A stretch of 44,942 nt of DNA from Mesostigma viride. Its lineage: Eukaryota; Streptophyta; Mesostigmatophyceae; Mesostigmatales; Mesostigmataceae. The translations under genes and the position numbers were made by a program. The notes beneath the pieces are model-generated. The model was not told where the DNA came from. It was given only the letters and a program-made list of their open reading frames with translations, and searched no databases. Positions 21,688 through 35,300 of the stretch are shown piece by piece. Every line of letters begins with the position of its first letter. Position 1 is the stretch's first letter. Location: positions 1 to 44,942 of the forward strand of contig RPFO01001274.1 in assembly GCA_009746045.1 (NCBI GenBank). The letters are read 5' to 3'.

Positions 21688-24600
21688 CTACTCAACAGGT
21701 CTCTTCTTGGCCAAGTTCGTGAGCCGTTTCTCGACGTCTGTCGGAATGGTCAAGATGGCCTGGCGATTGTTAGCTGGGTTGACAACAATGGTGTGTTCGA
21801 ACCCCGCGTCCATGCACAGGTAGCAATTGACCAAGTTTGGCTGTTCAGCTTGCGCATCGGCGTCCATTTTGAACATCGTCGCCATACCCGGAAATCTGTC
21901 CCAGTAGCGCACCCCCACCACCCATTGTCCCTTACGGAACAACTCCCTATCGACCTTGCCGTTTCTGTCGGCCACTCGCCTCACGAAAGTAGCGGCCACC
22001 TGATAAGGCTCCTGCAAGACTTCCGCTAGCCAATATGGATGATCTGGATCGTGGGACTCATCACCAGAGTAGGACTCGACGGCAAAAATGTCTCGCAGCT
22101 TCAGTCTCCTTCCCATCATCGTCCTCTCTGCCTGTAGTCTGTTCAGTCGCGTCCCTGCGTGCCCCCCTTGTCCGTTTGGGTTCCTTTGCACTGGCTCCCC
22201 CAGTTTGTGGAGCTTCATCCGAGCACCTCCCACATTCCAGCCGTCCATGTCGGTCCACTCCTTTCGACAATCCCACCACCTTTCCTCGGCGCACGCACCG
22301 CCACAATAGCAGGAATACTGGCGCAGCATTAAGCGCGTCACATTCGACTTGTCCATGCGCCACCAGTGCGCCTTCTTCACTCCTTTGATTTCGCCGCGCC
22401 CTGGGCTGTAAGGAAGCACCTGCGCGTCGAAGACAAGATTTGCACAAGGGAAAGTTGAAGTTACGAGACCATCGAGCTAGTTGTGTTTTATTAAGCACTC
22501 CTGATCGCCAGGACTCCAAGAACGCCCTAGAAACGACGGCCGGCGTAACTATTCCCTGAACGAGGACTGTACACTTAATTACCTCGGGGAACTCGAAGAA
22601 GTTACGCCTGGTCGTTGTGGTCCCGCCCACCGCCCCCGACGCCAGATTCTCCACCAACTGGGCGGCCGTCTGTTTGTCCTGGTTCTCTTCCCTGATGTGC
22701 CACCTCCTCAACATGCACTTCACAGTCCCACCAGCTCCATCCACCTCCCCCTTTCCGTGCTGCTCCCCAAAGTAATTCCACTCAAATGACTCCAGGTGCG
22801 GATCCTCCGTCAGCAGCCGGGCCACTTCCGCGATCACATTCCTTGACTTGAACTGCATGGAGCAATTGTCCGACCACCCAATGAAGCGCTTCACCTCTAC
22901 CCCTTCTGACCGTAGTGTCGCCAGGATTTTGAGGATAGCAAAACGGAGGGCCCGCCCGTCCCTTTTCATTCCGCCCTGTCCGATGAAGTGAAACTCCCTT
23001 CTCACGACCTTTCCCGACGCTGGATCCAAGTAGCGCACGATCCAGGGCATAAGGACGAATGTGACTGGATGCCAATACTGTGCTTGGAGATTGTGATAGG
23101 TGTAAGACTGGTAGTTCTCGGCGTAATCTGTGTGGCATACAAGGTCCCCCACCCGCATCCTTGAGAGACATTCCTTGGAGGCGTCCGCTTGCCACCACGC
23201 GTTGAAGCAATGCTGGATGAAGTCCGGCCACTTGTCCACAATTGCCTCCTTTAGCTCCGTTGGTGTGGACTTGACGTCGACTTGCGTCAATCGCTGCCCA
23301 CCAGCCTTTGCGATCTCGTCACAGTCGTCCTGCATATGCGCAGTGTGCACATACAGAAAAGACATCAACTTCGACCCACCAATGACCTGTAGAAAGAAAA
23401 AAGACAGGACCTCAGGAAAAATTGAAAAAGAAACGCCTTGGGGCGCAACCACTCCACTAAAAATTACCTCTGGCCCAAGAACTTCAGGAAACATTGCAAA
23501 AGAAACGCCTTGGGGCGCAACCACTCCACTAAAAATTACCTCTGGCCCAAGAACCGCACCCGGCGGCACATCCTGCATCTCGTATCTGGTCCATGAAATC
23601 AGGTGGTTGGAAGCCTCCTCCCGTTCGCATAACATGAAGTTCCGAATTCCACACTTGGGAGCCAGGCAAGTGCCCAACACACAAGCCTTACGCCGGATCG
23701 AGCAAACCCCCAACTCCTCGCCCAGGTCATGATCGGGCACCCCTTCCTCGTCGTCCAGCACCCTCCCATGCATGGGCAGATCCTCAAGTTCGCCCTGAAA
23801 AGGCTGAACCTGCGGCCGCGACGACCCCACAGACGACCTCGAACCTCCCCCCTCCCTCATCCCCTCCACCTCACAAGTAAACTTGTTCACCCACTCTGTC
23901 GTGTGAGTGGCTTTGAAAATGGAACATGTGGGCACGGACGACCCCACGTCGAGCTGGCTACCATGATCGCACGCGTGGCATTCAGGTCCGCACTCGCATC
24001 TGGCATGAAAAGTTGCACGAAATTTGGCCAACCCCCCAACCATGGACTGCATGGTAGTGTGGTGCTGGCATGCGCACAAGTTCCGCATTTTCCACCGCCC
24101 CTTGACGCATGCGGGCATATGCTTGCAAAAAGTAGTGTATCCCACATGAACTGTGCTCTTCTGATTCGTGCGTAGCATTGACATCCCTGCCTCCGTCTCC
24201 AAAATCACCTGATTTCCCCCCCTCACACCCTCCTCTCCCTCCCCCCCCCCCCTCCCTACTGTCCATCCGCCGCGGTGGCTTCAACTCCGGATGGCGGGAA
24301 ATGAACACTTCGTAAATCTTCGACTTGGAGACAGTATAGTAGCGCGCACCCTCCGAAAACGCTAGTGTATGTTTGTAATCCTTTCTGGTCCATTCACAAT
24401 GAACATCCTTCATGTTCGGAGACGCCCGCGTCAAGTTATCATCCCTCCAGCACGCTTGTATCAGGGCAATGACTTCCGTCGGAAGCTCGTCTTTCCTCCT
24501 CCTCCTCTCTGGCGCACTCATCAAAAGGTCGTCCTCCCCTTCTTCCATTCCATCCCTGTGACCCCGAACAGTTGCGACAAAGCGCCTGTCAATCCCGAAC

Positions 24601-25037
24601 GCGCGCTCCACAATCCTGTCCGGGACGCCCTCCATTGCCTTCGTAACAAGTCCACACAAGGCCCACCTAAGCCCACGATCCTTCTCAGATGTTCCCAAGT
24701 CGCCAAAAGCCTTCTTGATGTTATCCCGAAGAGATTCCGCCCAATTTTCAGGAAGCCCGCCGTCACAGTTCTTCCTCTTCTTAATGCCGTTGCTCTCCGC
24801 CACCATGGCATTTAGTCTTGAAGCTGCGCAAGACAGAACCTCCGCGCTCATCTCTGGCGTCCTGTGGTTGTTTGCTTTCACGCGTTCCGCCATGATAGGA
24901 AAGATGTCATTGGCAATTTTGTACCCCTTGTTCTCGATGTACTTGTCGCTCCAGAGACCGCGAAGTGCAGGCTCCCGGTCGTCATTGGACAAGGGACGCG
25001 AACCGTCGGAAACGGCCCCCCGCCCCGATCGCGCCAT
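21688..25037 (-). CDS. DDE-type transposase-like protein (HGKG/DGxGG family), three exons, one frameshift
   Basis: Minus-strand exons 25037-23540, 23386-22583 and 22419-21688, about 1,010 codons; all junctions are phase 0. Start chosen at ATG 25037 (MARSGRG); the frame is open upstream. An N-terminal segment (VSKSKIYEVFISRHPELKPP), a Cys/His-rich segment (FCKHMPACVKGR, NLCACQHH, ECGPECHAC), then VCHTDYAENYQ, IGWSDNCSMQFKSRN and YFGEQHGKGEVDGAGGTVK. The D, D and E of these last blocks are the likely catalytic acids. The same order occurs in transposase-like proteins widespread in animal genomes, which I cannot tie to a named superfamily with certainty. Exon 1 switches frame in a G-run at about 24238-24256. 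Exon 3 encodes a conserved-looking tail (WLAEVLQEPYQVAATFVRRV). No terminal inverted repeats were identified. A functional transposase or a domesticated gene are both possible. Confidence 0.7.
22534..22550 (+). repeat. Isolated GACGGCCGGCGTAACT motif in a transposase intron
   Basis: Same motif as in the three tandem repeats at 25186-25790, here in the intron 22582-22420 of the transposase-like gene. Confidence 0.75.
23411..23554 (-). repeat. 72-bp tandem duplication across an exon/intron boundary
   Basis: Copies 23411-23482 and 23483-23554 match with a few substitutions. Each contains the exon end GGGCCAGAG and the donor GTAATT of the transposase-like gene. The unit is 24 codons long and stop-free, so two alternative donors (after 23540 or after 23468) and even intron retention all keep the frame. 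Confidence 0.85.
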
Positions 25038-25185
25038 CAGACTTTGGTCAGACGGCAGCTGATTTTTTTCGCCTCTTAATCCCGCGGCACCGAAAGCCCT
25101 GAGGATGAGTAATGATAAATAATCACCATTAAAGACACGACGAAAACGATGGGCATCAAACAAGAACGACAAGCGTCATTAATAA

Positions 25186-25790
25186 CGCCGGCCGGCGCAA
25201 CTGGATACATGTAAACCATACAAAAGTGATTTTATGAAACACATACAGTTTGTCATTAATAACGACGGCCGGCGTAACTCGGGCGCAATTAAAAACCATT
25301 AAGAAGCAACTCAGGATATGCAGGCAGAAATCCTTCAGGTGTAAAAAAGATGTACAAACACACTTTTGGTAATGGGGCCTGATTGCGCAACTGCAAGATA
25401 CCATTGGAAACGCCGGCCGGCGCAACTGGATGCATGTACATAAACCATACAAAAGTGATTTGCACAAAACCCCTACAATTTGTCATGAGTAACGACGGCC
25501 GGCGTAACTCGGTTGCATTTGAAAACCACAAAGAAGCAACTCAGGTAGTGAAGGCGGAAATCCCAGAGGTGATAAAATGTTTACCAACACAAAATGTTGA
25601 TAAGCGTGCAAGCTTTTGCAAGTGCGCGCAAGATACCATTGGAAACGCCGGCCGGCGCAACTGGAACACCAAAACAAAAAACTTGATTTGCACGAAACCC
25701 ATTCAGTTCGTCATGGATAACGACGGCCGGCGCAACTTCATGGCACTCACCACTTTCACCAAATGCCATGTCGCCATTATATTGAGGAAA
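25186..25790. repeat. Three ~230-bp tandem repeats with GGCCGGCG motifs
   Basis: Motif A (CGCCGGCCGGCGCAACTGG) at 25186, 25411 and 25646; motif B (CGACGGCCGGCGTAACT or a variant ending GCAACT) at 25263, 25493 and 25721. The rest of each unit is also related (for example CCATACAAAAGTGATTT in units 1 and 2). The array starts about 150 bp upstream of the transposase-like start codon. A plus-strand frame of 149 codons spans units 2-3 and repeats the peptide NDGRRN; it may be fortuitous. Candidate subterminal or promoter repeats. Confidence 0.8.
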
Positions 25791-26837
25791 GCGAAGTATG
25801 CCCACTTGAAGCTGTGGTCTGCAGAACATTGACACAAAATATGCATGGTATTTCAAGCAATGAATGCTATGTGTCAGGCATCAATGTCTTTATTGTATCC
25901 AAATGTGGTTAGGACGGAGGTTTACATTGGTTGCTATTTTAAGACAATGGCGTATAACCAAACATTGCACACACTCAAGAGTGTACTTATGCTGAACTGG
26001 AAAGGAACATTAAACCCCAATAAGGTAGATATTTTTCTTTTACATTTTAATTTTTTATATACTACTTTATATAATATTATATTATATTATATTATATTAT
26101 GCTATATTATGTTATATGAAATAACATTAAAATTAACATAAAATTAAAATTATATATTAATTATAGTATATTATATAATTTATATTATATATTATATTCA
26201 CGATGCTCTGTGTATTAATGACATATCAGACACACCTACATCACATCGCCTTGATGTTTCCGTTGTATGGGTCCGGTCGGGCGTTGGTAGCTGGTCGACA
26301 ACAATTCTACATTTCCTAAAAAAAAATGCGACCGTGCCTACATTCGAAGGCGCGCTGTGGCTGACCTGAACTATCGGTGAACACCTCGGCGTCACTTGAC
26401 CGGCCTAGGTTGACATTTCGGCAGAGTAACGCTGCTTAAAGGATCCTTGCGTAGTTCGCGCGATTTGGCTCTTTATATATGTTTTTGGAGACGACGAGCA
26501 AGCATCCGATTGGTCAGCCAATTCCTGTCCAGTCCTCGGACAGTGTCCAATCCGGTGCTTGGGATCCAGAAAACGTGCTCGAGCCTGGCCACTCTGTCGC
26601 GGGCGCCGCGCTAGTGGCGTCGCGCCCAAACCTGACCAGGCCATAGGAAAGGGCGGGGGCGAATGCAAGAATTATTGTTATATCCTGACCTGTCCTGGGG
26701 AAGGTCCGGGGCGAATGCAAGAATTAATATACCTGCGTATGCAACCAACACGGCCGATCCACATACATAATCCGACTGAGCTGGACGGTACGGACCAAAT
26801 TTCGGTGCAAATTGAGGCCCAAAAGCTATGTCGGCAT
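25791..26837. other. AT-rich and unassigned region
   Basis: A strongly AT-rich tract with TATAT runs at about 26046-26200. A sequence GGCGAATGCAAGAATTA occurs twice about 52 bp apart near 26658 and 26710. No gene supported. Confidence 0.5.
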
Positions 26838-29330
26838 GGTGCGCGCACCCCTTGCGGTAGGGGCCATGGCGACTGCCTTTAGACGAAACGTGACAAATCT
26901 GGCACGCGGAAAGCAGAAATGCTCGATTGTTGGAGAAAATTAGTTACTGATTCTAATTTATGGCGGGATGGTTGCGATCTATAATGTCGCGGGCTTTTTT
27001 TCTTTGCCATCGGCAGGGGGGGTCCGGCCTGAATTTCTGTCGGGATGAATAAAGTATATTGGATGCCTGCCGGGTTGATTGTCGATTGTTGCCAGTTTTG
27101 ATGGTCGTAAGGAAAGCTAGTTTAATGATGTTTCTAAAGCCGTAAAAATTCCCGCTGCTATCTTTACCTTTCCCGTCATTTTGCGGTAAGATAACATTAG
27201 CCCTGCGCGATGCGTACTGCCCAACCACTCCATGAAAGGGTGGACTTTCTTGTGCGCCTGGGCACGAATAAATGCCCGTTATGGTACGTTCTTGTGTTAA
27301 ACGTCTTAAGCTTGCGTTTTCCTGCTTTCTTACCTCGTTGAGCGTAAGCTTTTTGCCTTCTTTCCGGCCAGATGCAGCCAGAAAGTTGCGGGTCCTGGCG
27401 CTGCATCGCTGGATTCCTGGGTGTCTTTTAGCTAGTTAATCGTCTGTGACGTGGCTGGCTTTCTGCAGCGCGTGGCCCGCAACCTGTCGGGAAGGTGTAA
27501 TGCTTTTATTTCCATGCTTCTCTGAAATTTCTTTTGCTTTATAGACAGTTGTGTTCGAGGAAATTCACGCGGTCTTCCTAAGCAGCGGCATCATTTTCCC
27601 CAGACACTGACGAGCTGGCACCTGTCTCCTAAAGAGAGCGGCTCGTGCTTGTTAGAAAGGAGGCAGTGTGCATTTTGCGGGACACAATGCTTTGGTGGCA
27701 CATGCGTCAGGTAGGCTGTTCCAATGGTCTCTTCACCTTTCCCACTGAGTAAATGTTAGCATTTGTCATGCTAACCAGAGCAGCTAGCCACAGGTTGGCT
27801 GGATAAAAAGTCAGCTTATTTTCTCTTTATATACTGCGTGTGTGGTCCTCCACGTGTCCGGCTTGTTGGGCATTTTGGAAGAGGGTTTATAATGTGTTGT
27901 TGGGTGGAACAACTTGGTTGTTGGCACAAAATCACACATTATTAGCCTGAGATAGGCATGACATATGCTGCTCAGGCGTGTCGTCCTACCAGCCTTGTTG
28001 TTAAGGGTAGACTCACAAGGCTGGCTGTGCCGATGGAGGGGTGGGGCGTGCTAGCCCCCCCCCACACCCACGCATGCATGCTAGCCCACCCCCACACCCA
28101 CGCATGCATGCTAGCCCCGGCCCCGGCCCCCCCACACCCACGCATGCATGCTAGCCCCCCCCACACCCACGCATGCATGCTAGCCCACACTCACACCCAC
28201 GCATGCATGCTAGCCCACCCCCACACCCACGCATGCATGCTAGCCCCCCCACACACCCACGCATGCATGCCAGCCCCCCCACACACCCACGCATGCATGA
28301 CCGCCCCCCCCACACCCACGCATGCATGCTAGCCCCCCCCACACCCACGCATGCATGCTAGCCCCCCACACACCCACGCATGGATGCCAGCCCCCACACA
28401 CACCCACGCATGCATGACAGCCCCCCCACACACCCACGCATGCATGCTAGCCCCCCACACACACCCACGCATGCATGCCAGCCCCCATACACACCCACGC
28501 ATGCATGCCAGCCCCCCCCACACTTACGCATGCATGCTAGCCCCCCACACACACCCACGCATGCATGCCAGCCCCCCCCACACCCACGCATGCAGGCTAG
28601 CCCAACCCCACACCCACGCATGCATGCCAGCCCACCCCCACACCCACACGTGCATGCCAGCCCACCCCCACACCCACGCATGCATGCCAGCCCACCCCCA
28701 CACCCACGCGTGCATGCCAGCCCACCCCTAGCTTGAGCGTGCTTGTAAAGTTTTTGCATGGTTTATTAAAATGAGTGGAATATGTATTTATTGCATTAAA
28801 TGTTAATTTTATTGATCATGAATGAAAATGGTCAACATTGCCGAAGTGCCCCTAAATTGCTCAATATTGTGTGCTCAAGAATTCAATGAGGATTGTCATC
28901 ATGGAAACCCGCACAAATTCACGATTCCGGGCATGCATGTGAAAGTATCAAGAACAATTTTCAATTAAGAATGGTATCTCATTGTTCCATGAATCAATAT
29001 GACTCCATGTACGTAGACAAGCCATGATGACCCCATGGGAGCCTGAATCCTCATCATTAAATACATAAATGCCACCCATGTACGTAGACGGGCCATGATG
29101 ACACCAATGGAGCCTGAATCCTCATCATTAATTACATAAATGCCAACCATGTACATACACGGGCAATGATGACACCATGGGAGCCTGAATCCTCATCATT
29201 AATTACATAAATGCCAACCATGTACGTAGGCCAGCCATGATGACACTGTGGGAGCCTGAATCCTCATCATTAATTTCATACATGCCAACAACACGTAGAC
29301 GGGCCATAATGACACCACGGGAGCCTGAAT
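26838..29330 (+). repeat. Left arm of a 16.7-kb inverted repeat
   Basis: Matches the reverse complement of 40927-43513. Paired landmarks: 26839-26852 with 43499-43512, 27115-27120 with 43227-43232, 28043-28051 with 42302-42310, 28730-28742 with 41515-41527, 29001-29006 with 41251-41256, and 29331 with 40926. Coordinate sums are constant at 70257 from the satellite to 28730 and about 70350 outside the minisatellite, so the arms are collinear with few indels. Outside 26838 the similarity stops. No protein gene is supported; short frames in both arms are mirror copies. Confidence 0.9.
28057..28730 (+). repeat. GCATGCATGC minisatellite, left arm
   Basis: About 22 units of 28-33 bp, built from CCCACACCCACGCATGCATG followed by CTAGCC or CCAGCC and a C-run of variable length. 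Each unit contains the palindrome GCATGCATGC or a one-base variant. Confidence 0.95.
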
Positions 29331-32300
29331 CCTGATCATTTTTTTTTCTTTGACATCCATGTACGTAGGCCAGCCATGATGACACCATGGGAGCCTGAAT
29401 CCTCATCATTTTTTTTCTGAGACATCCATGTACGTAGGCCAGCCATGATGACACCATGGGAGCCTGAATCCTCATCATTTTTTTTCTGAGACATCCATGT
29501 ACGTAGGCCAGCCATGATGACACCATGGGAGCCTGAATCCTCATCATTAAATACATACATGCCATCCATGTACGTAGACAGGCCATGACATCTGACACCA
29601 TGGGAGCCTGAATCCTCATCATTTACTATTCCTTGACATCCATGTACGTAGACGGGCCATGATGACACCATGGGAGCCTGAATCCTCTTCATTTTTTTTT
29701 CTTTGACATCCATGTACATACGTAGGCCAGCCATGATGACACCAATGGAGCCTGAATCCTCATCATTAATTACATACATAAATGCCATGATCATCAATGA
29801 CCCCATGGGAGCCTGAATCCTCATCATTAAATACATAAATGCCACGGTCCATGTACGTAGACGGGCCATGATGACACCAATGGAGCCTGAATCCTCATCA
29901 TTAATTACATAAATGCCAACCATGTACATACACGGGCAATGATGACACCATGGGAGCCTGAATCCTCATCATTAATTACATAAATGCCAACCATGTACGT
30001 AGGCCAGCCATGATGACACTATGGGAGCCTGAATCCTCATCATTCATTTCATACATGCCAACAACACGTAGACGGGCCATAATGACACCACGGGAGCCTG
30101 AATCCTCATCATTTTTTTTTCTTTGACATCCATGTACGTAGGCCAGCCATGATGACACCATGGGAGCCTGAATCCTCATCATTTTTTTTCTGAGACATCC
30201 ATGTACGTAGGCCAGCCATGATGACACCATGGGAGCCTGAATCCTCATCATTAAATACATACATGCCATCCATGTACGTAGACAGGCCATGATGACACCA
30301 TGGGAGCCTGAATCCTCATCATTTACTATTCCTTGACATCCATGTACGTAGACGGGCCATGATGACACCATGGGAGCCTGAATCCTCATCATTTTTTTTT
30401 CTTTGACATCCATGTACATACGTAGGCCAGCCATGATGACACCAATGGAGCCTGAATTCTCATCATTAATTACATACATGCCATCCATGTACGTAGACAG
30501 GCCATGACATCTGACACCATGGGAGCCTGAATCCTCATCATTTACTATTCCTTGACATCCATGTACGTAGACGGGCCATGATGACACCATGGGAGCCTGA
30601 ATCCTCATCATTTTTTTTTCTTTGACATCCATGTACATACGTAGGCCAGCCATGATGACACCAATGGAGCCTGAATCCTCATCATTAATTACATACATAA
30701 ATGCCAACCATGTACATACACGGGCAATGATGACACCAATGGAGCCTGAATCCTCATCATTAATTACATAAATGGCAACCATGTACATACACGGGCAATG
30801 ATGACACCATGGGAGCCTGAATCCTCATCATTTTTTTTTTCTTTGACATCCATGTACATACGTAGGCCAGCCATGATGACACCAATGGAGCCTGAATCCT
30901 CATCATTAATTACATACATGCCATCCATGTACGTAGACAAGCCATGATGACCCCATGGGAGCCTGAATCCTCATCATTAATTACATACATGCCATCCATG
31001 TACGTAGACAGGCCATGATGACACCATGGGAGCCTGAATCCTCATCATTTACTATTCCTTGACATCCATGTACGTAGGCCAGCCATGGAGACACCATGGG
31101 AGCCTGAATCCTCCTCATTAATTACATAAATGCCAACCATGTACGTAGACAAGCCATGATGACCCCATGGGAGCCTGAATCCTCATCATTAATTACATAA
31201 ATGCCATCCATGTACGTAGACGGGCCATGATGACACCATGGGAGCCTGAATCCTCATCATTTACTATTCCTTGACATCCATGTACGTAGGCCAGCCATGG
31301 AGACACCATGGGAGCCTGAATCCTCCTCATTAATTACATAAATGCCAACCATGTACGTAGACAAGCCATGATGACCCCATGGGAGCCTGAATCCTCATCA
31401 TTAATTACATAAATGCCATCCATGTAAGTAGACGGGCCATGATGACACCATGGGAGCCTGAATCCTCCTCATTAATTACATAAATGCCAACCATGTACGT
31501 AGACAAGCCATGATGACACCATGGGAGCCTGAATCCTCATCATTAATTACATAAATGCCATCCATGTACGTAGACGGGCCATGATGACACCATGGGAGCC
31601 TGAATCCTCATCATTAATTACATAAATGCCAACCATGTACGTAGGCCAGCCATGGAGACACCATGGGAGCCTGAATCCTCATCATTAATTACATACATGC
31701 CAACAATGTAGGTAGACAAGCCATGATGACACCATGGGAGCCTGAATCCTCATCATTTATTTTATGAGACATCCATGTACGTAGGCCAGCCATGATGACA
31801 CCATGGGAGCCTGAATCCTCCTCATTTACTATTCCTTGACATCCATGTACGTAGGCCAGCCATGATGACACCATGGGAGCCTGAATCCTCATCATTAATT
31901 ACATAAATGCCAACCATGTACGTAGACAAGCCATGATGACCCATGGGAGCCTGAATCCTCATCATTAATTACATAAATGCCATCCATGTACGTAGACGGG
32001 CCATGATGACACCATGGGAGCCTGAATCCTCCTCATTAATTACATAAATGCCAACCATGTACGTAGACAAGCCATGATGACACCATGGGAGCCTGAATCC
32101 TCATCATTAATTACATAAATGCCAACCATGTACGTAGACAAGCCATGATGACACCATGGGAGCCTGAATCCTCATCATTAATTACATAAATGCCATTCAT
32201 GTACGTAGGCCAGCCATGGAGACACCATGGGAGCCTGAATCCTCATCATTAATTACATACATGCCAACATGTAGGTAGACAAGCCATGATGACACCATGG

Positions 32301-35300
32301 GAGCCTGAATCCTCATCATTTATTTTATGAGACATCCATGTACGTAGGCCAGCCATGATGACACCATGGGAGCCTGAATCCTCATCATTTCTTTTTCTTT
32401 GACATCCATGTACGTAGGCCAGCCATGATGACACCATGGGAGCCTGAATCCTCCTCATTAATTACATACATGCCATCCATGTACGTACACGGGCCATGAT
32501 GACACCATGGGAGCCTGAATCCTCCTCATTTACTATTCCTTGACATCCATGTACGTAGACGGGCCATGATGACACCATGGGAGCCTGAATCCTCATCATT
32601 TTTTTTTCTTTGACATCCATGTACATACGTAGGCCAGCCATGATGACACCAATGGAGCCTGAATCCTCATCATTAATTACATACATAAATGCCATGATCA
32701 TCAATGACCCCATGGGAGCCTGAATCCTCATCATTAAATACATAAATGCCACGGTCCATGTACGTAGACGGGCCATGATGACACCAATGGAGCCTGAATC
32801 CTCATCATTAATTACATAAATGCCAACCATGTACATACACGGGCAATGATGACACCATGGGAGCCTGAATCCTCATCATTAATTACATAAATGCCAACCA
32901 TGTACGTAGGCCAGCCATGATGACACTATGGGAGCCTGAATCCTCATCATTAATTTCATACATGCCAACAACACGTAGACGGGCCATAATGACACCACGG
33001 GAGCCTGAATCCTCATCATTAATTACATACATGCCAACAATGTAGGTAGACAAGCCATGATGACACCATGGGAGCCTGAATCCTCATCATTTATTTTATG
33101 AGACATCCATGTACGTAGGCCAGCCATGATGACACCATGGGAGCCTGAATCCTCATCATTTCTTTTTCTTTGACATCCATGTACGTAGGCCAGCCATGAT
33201 GACACCATGGGAGCCTGAATCCTCCTCATTAATTACATACATGCCATCCATGTACGTACACGGGCCATGATGACACCATGGGAGCCTGAATCCTCCTCAT
33301 TTACTATTCCTTGACATCCATGTACGTAGGCCAGCCATGGAGACACCATGGGAGCCTGAATCCTCATCATTAATTACATAAATGCCAACCATGTACGTAG
33401 ACAAGCCATGATGACACCATGGGAGCCTGAATCCTCCTCATTAATTACATAAATGCCAACCATGTACGTAGACAAGCCATGATGACACCATGGGAGCCTG
33501 AATCCTCATCATTAAATACATACATGCCATCCATGTACGTAGACAGGCCATGATGACACCATGGGAGCCTGAATCCTCATCATTTACTATTCCTTGACAT
33601 CCATGTACGTAGACGGGCCATGATGACACCATGGGAGCCTGAATCCTCATCATTTTTTTTTCTTTGACATCCATGTACATACGTAGGCCAGCCATGATGA
33701 CACCAATGGAGCCTGAATTCTCATCATTAATTACATACATGCCATCCATGTACGTAGACAGGCCATGACATCTGACACCATGGGAGCCTGAATCCTCATC
33801 ATTTACTATTCCTTGACATCCATGTACGTAGACGGGCCATGATGACACCATGGGAGCCTGAATCCTCATCATTTTTTTTTCTTTGACATCCATGTACATA
33901 CGTAGGCCAGCCATGATGACACCAATGGAGCCTGAATCCTCATCATTAATTACATACATAAATGCCAACCATGTACATACACGGGCAATGATGACACCAA
34001 TGGAGCCTGAATCCTCATCATTAATTACATAAATGCCAACCATGTACATACACGGGCAATGATGACACCATGGGAGCCTGAATCCTCATCATTTTTTTTT
34101 TCTTTGACATCCATGTACATACGTAGGCCAGCCATGATGACACCAATGGAGCCTGAATCCTCATCATTAATTACATACATGCCATCCATGTACGTAGACA
34201 AGCCATGATGACACCATGGGAGCCTGAATCCTCATCATTAATTACATACATGCCATCCATGTACGTAGACAGGCCATGATGACACCATGGGAGCCTGAAT
34301 CCTCATCATTTACTATTCCTTGACATCCATGTACGTAGGCCAGCCATGGAGACACCATGGGAGCCTGAATCCTCCTCATTAATTACATAAATGCCAACCA
34401 TGTACGTAGACAAGCCATGATGACCCCATGGGAGCCTAAATCCTCATCATTAATTACATAAATGCCATCCATGTACGTAGACGGGCCATGATGACACCAT
34501 GGGAGCCTGAATCCTCCTCATTAATTACATAAATGCCAACCATGTACGTAGACAAGCCATGATGACACCATGGGAGCCTGAATCCTCATCATTTACTATT
34601 CCTTGACATCCATGTACGTAGGCCAGCCATGATGACACCAATGGAGCCTGAATCCTCCTCGTTAATTACATAAATGCCAACCATGTACGTAGACAAGCCA
34701 TGATGACCCCATGGGAGCCTGAATCCTCATCATTTACTATTCCTTGACATCCATGTACGTAGACGGGCCATGATGACACCATGGGAGCCTGAATCCTCAT
34801 CATTTACTATTCCTTGACATCCATGTACGTAGGCCAGCCATGATGACACCAATGGAGCCTGAATCCTCATCATTAATTACATACATAAATGCCATGATCA
34901 TCAATGACCCCATGGGAGCCTGAATCCTCATCATTAAATACATAAATGCCACGGTCCATGTACGTAGACGGGCCATGATGACACCAATGGAGCCTGAATC
35001 CTCATCATTAATTACATAAATGCCAACCATGTACATACACGGGCAATGATGACACCATGGGAGCCTGAATCCTCATCATTAATTACATAAATGCCAACCA
35101 TGTACGTAGGCCAGCCATGATGACACTATGGGAGCCTGAATCCTCATCATTAATTTCATACATGCCAACAACACGTAGACGGGCCATAATGACACCACGG
35201 GAGCCTGAATCCTCATCATTTTTTTTTCTTTGACATCCATGTACGTAGGCCAGCCATGATGACACCATGGGAGCCTGAATCCTCATCATTTTTTTTCTGA

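Noticed and set aside
21436-24815. Plus-strand open frames of 100-200 codons across the transposase-like gene
   Set aside because: Antisense shadows of the minus-strand exons, which carry the conserved motifs.
25383-25832. 149-codon plus-strand frame through the GGCCGGCG repeats as a real gene
   Set aside because: It follows the tandem repeat, unit 1 has stops in the same frame, and no known domain is visible; kept only as a remark under the repeat.
26953-27406. Short frames present in both inverted-repeat arms (also 42838-43343) as conserved genes
   Set aside because: Their similarity is explained by duplication of the arm; different frames are equally preserved and no domain is recognisable.
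27958-28759. His/Pro- and Gly/Cys-rich open frames over the GCATGCATGC minisatellite (also 41498-42395)
   Set aside because: Open in several frames on both strands because the repeat has few stops; no start or splice context and identical in both arms.
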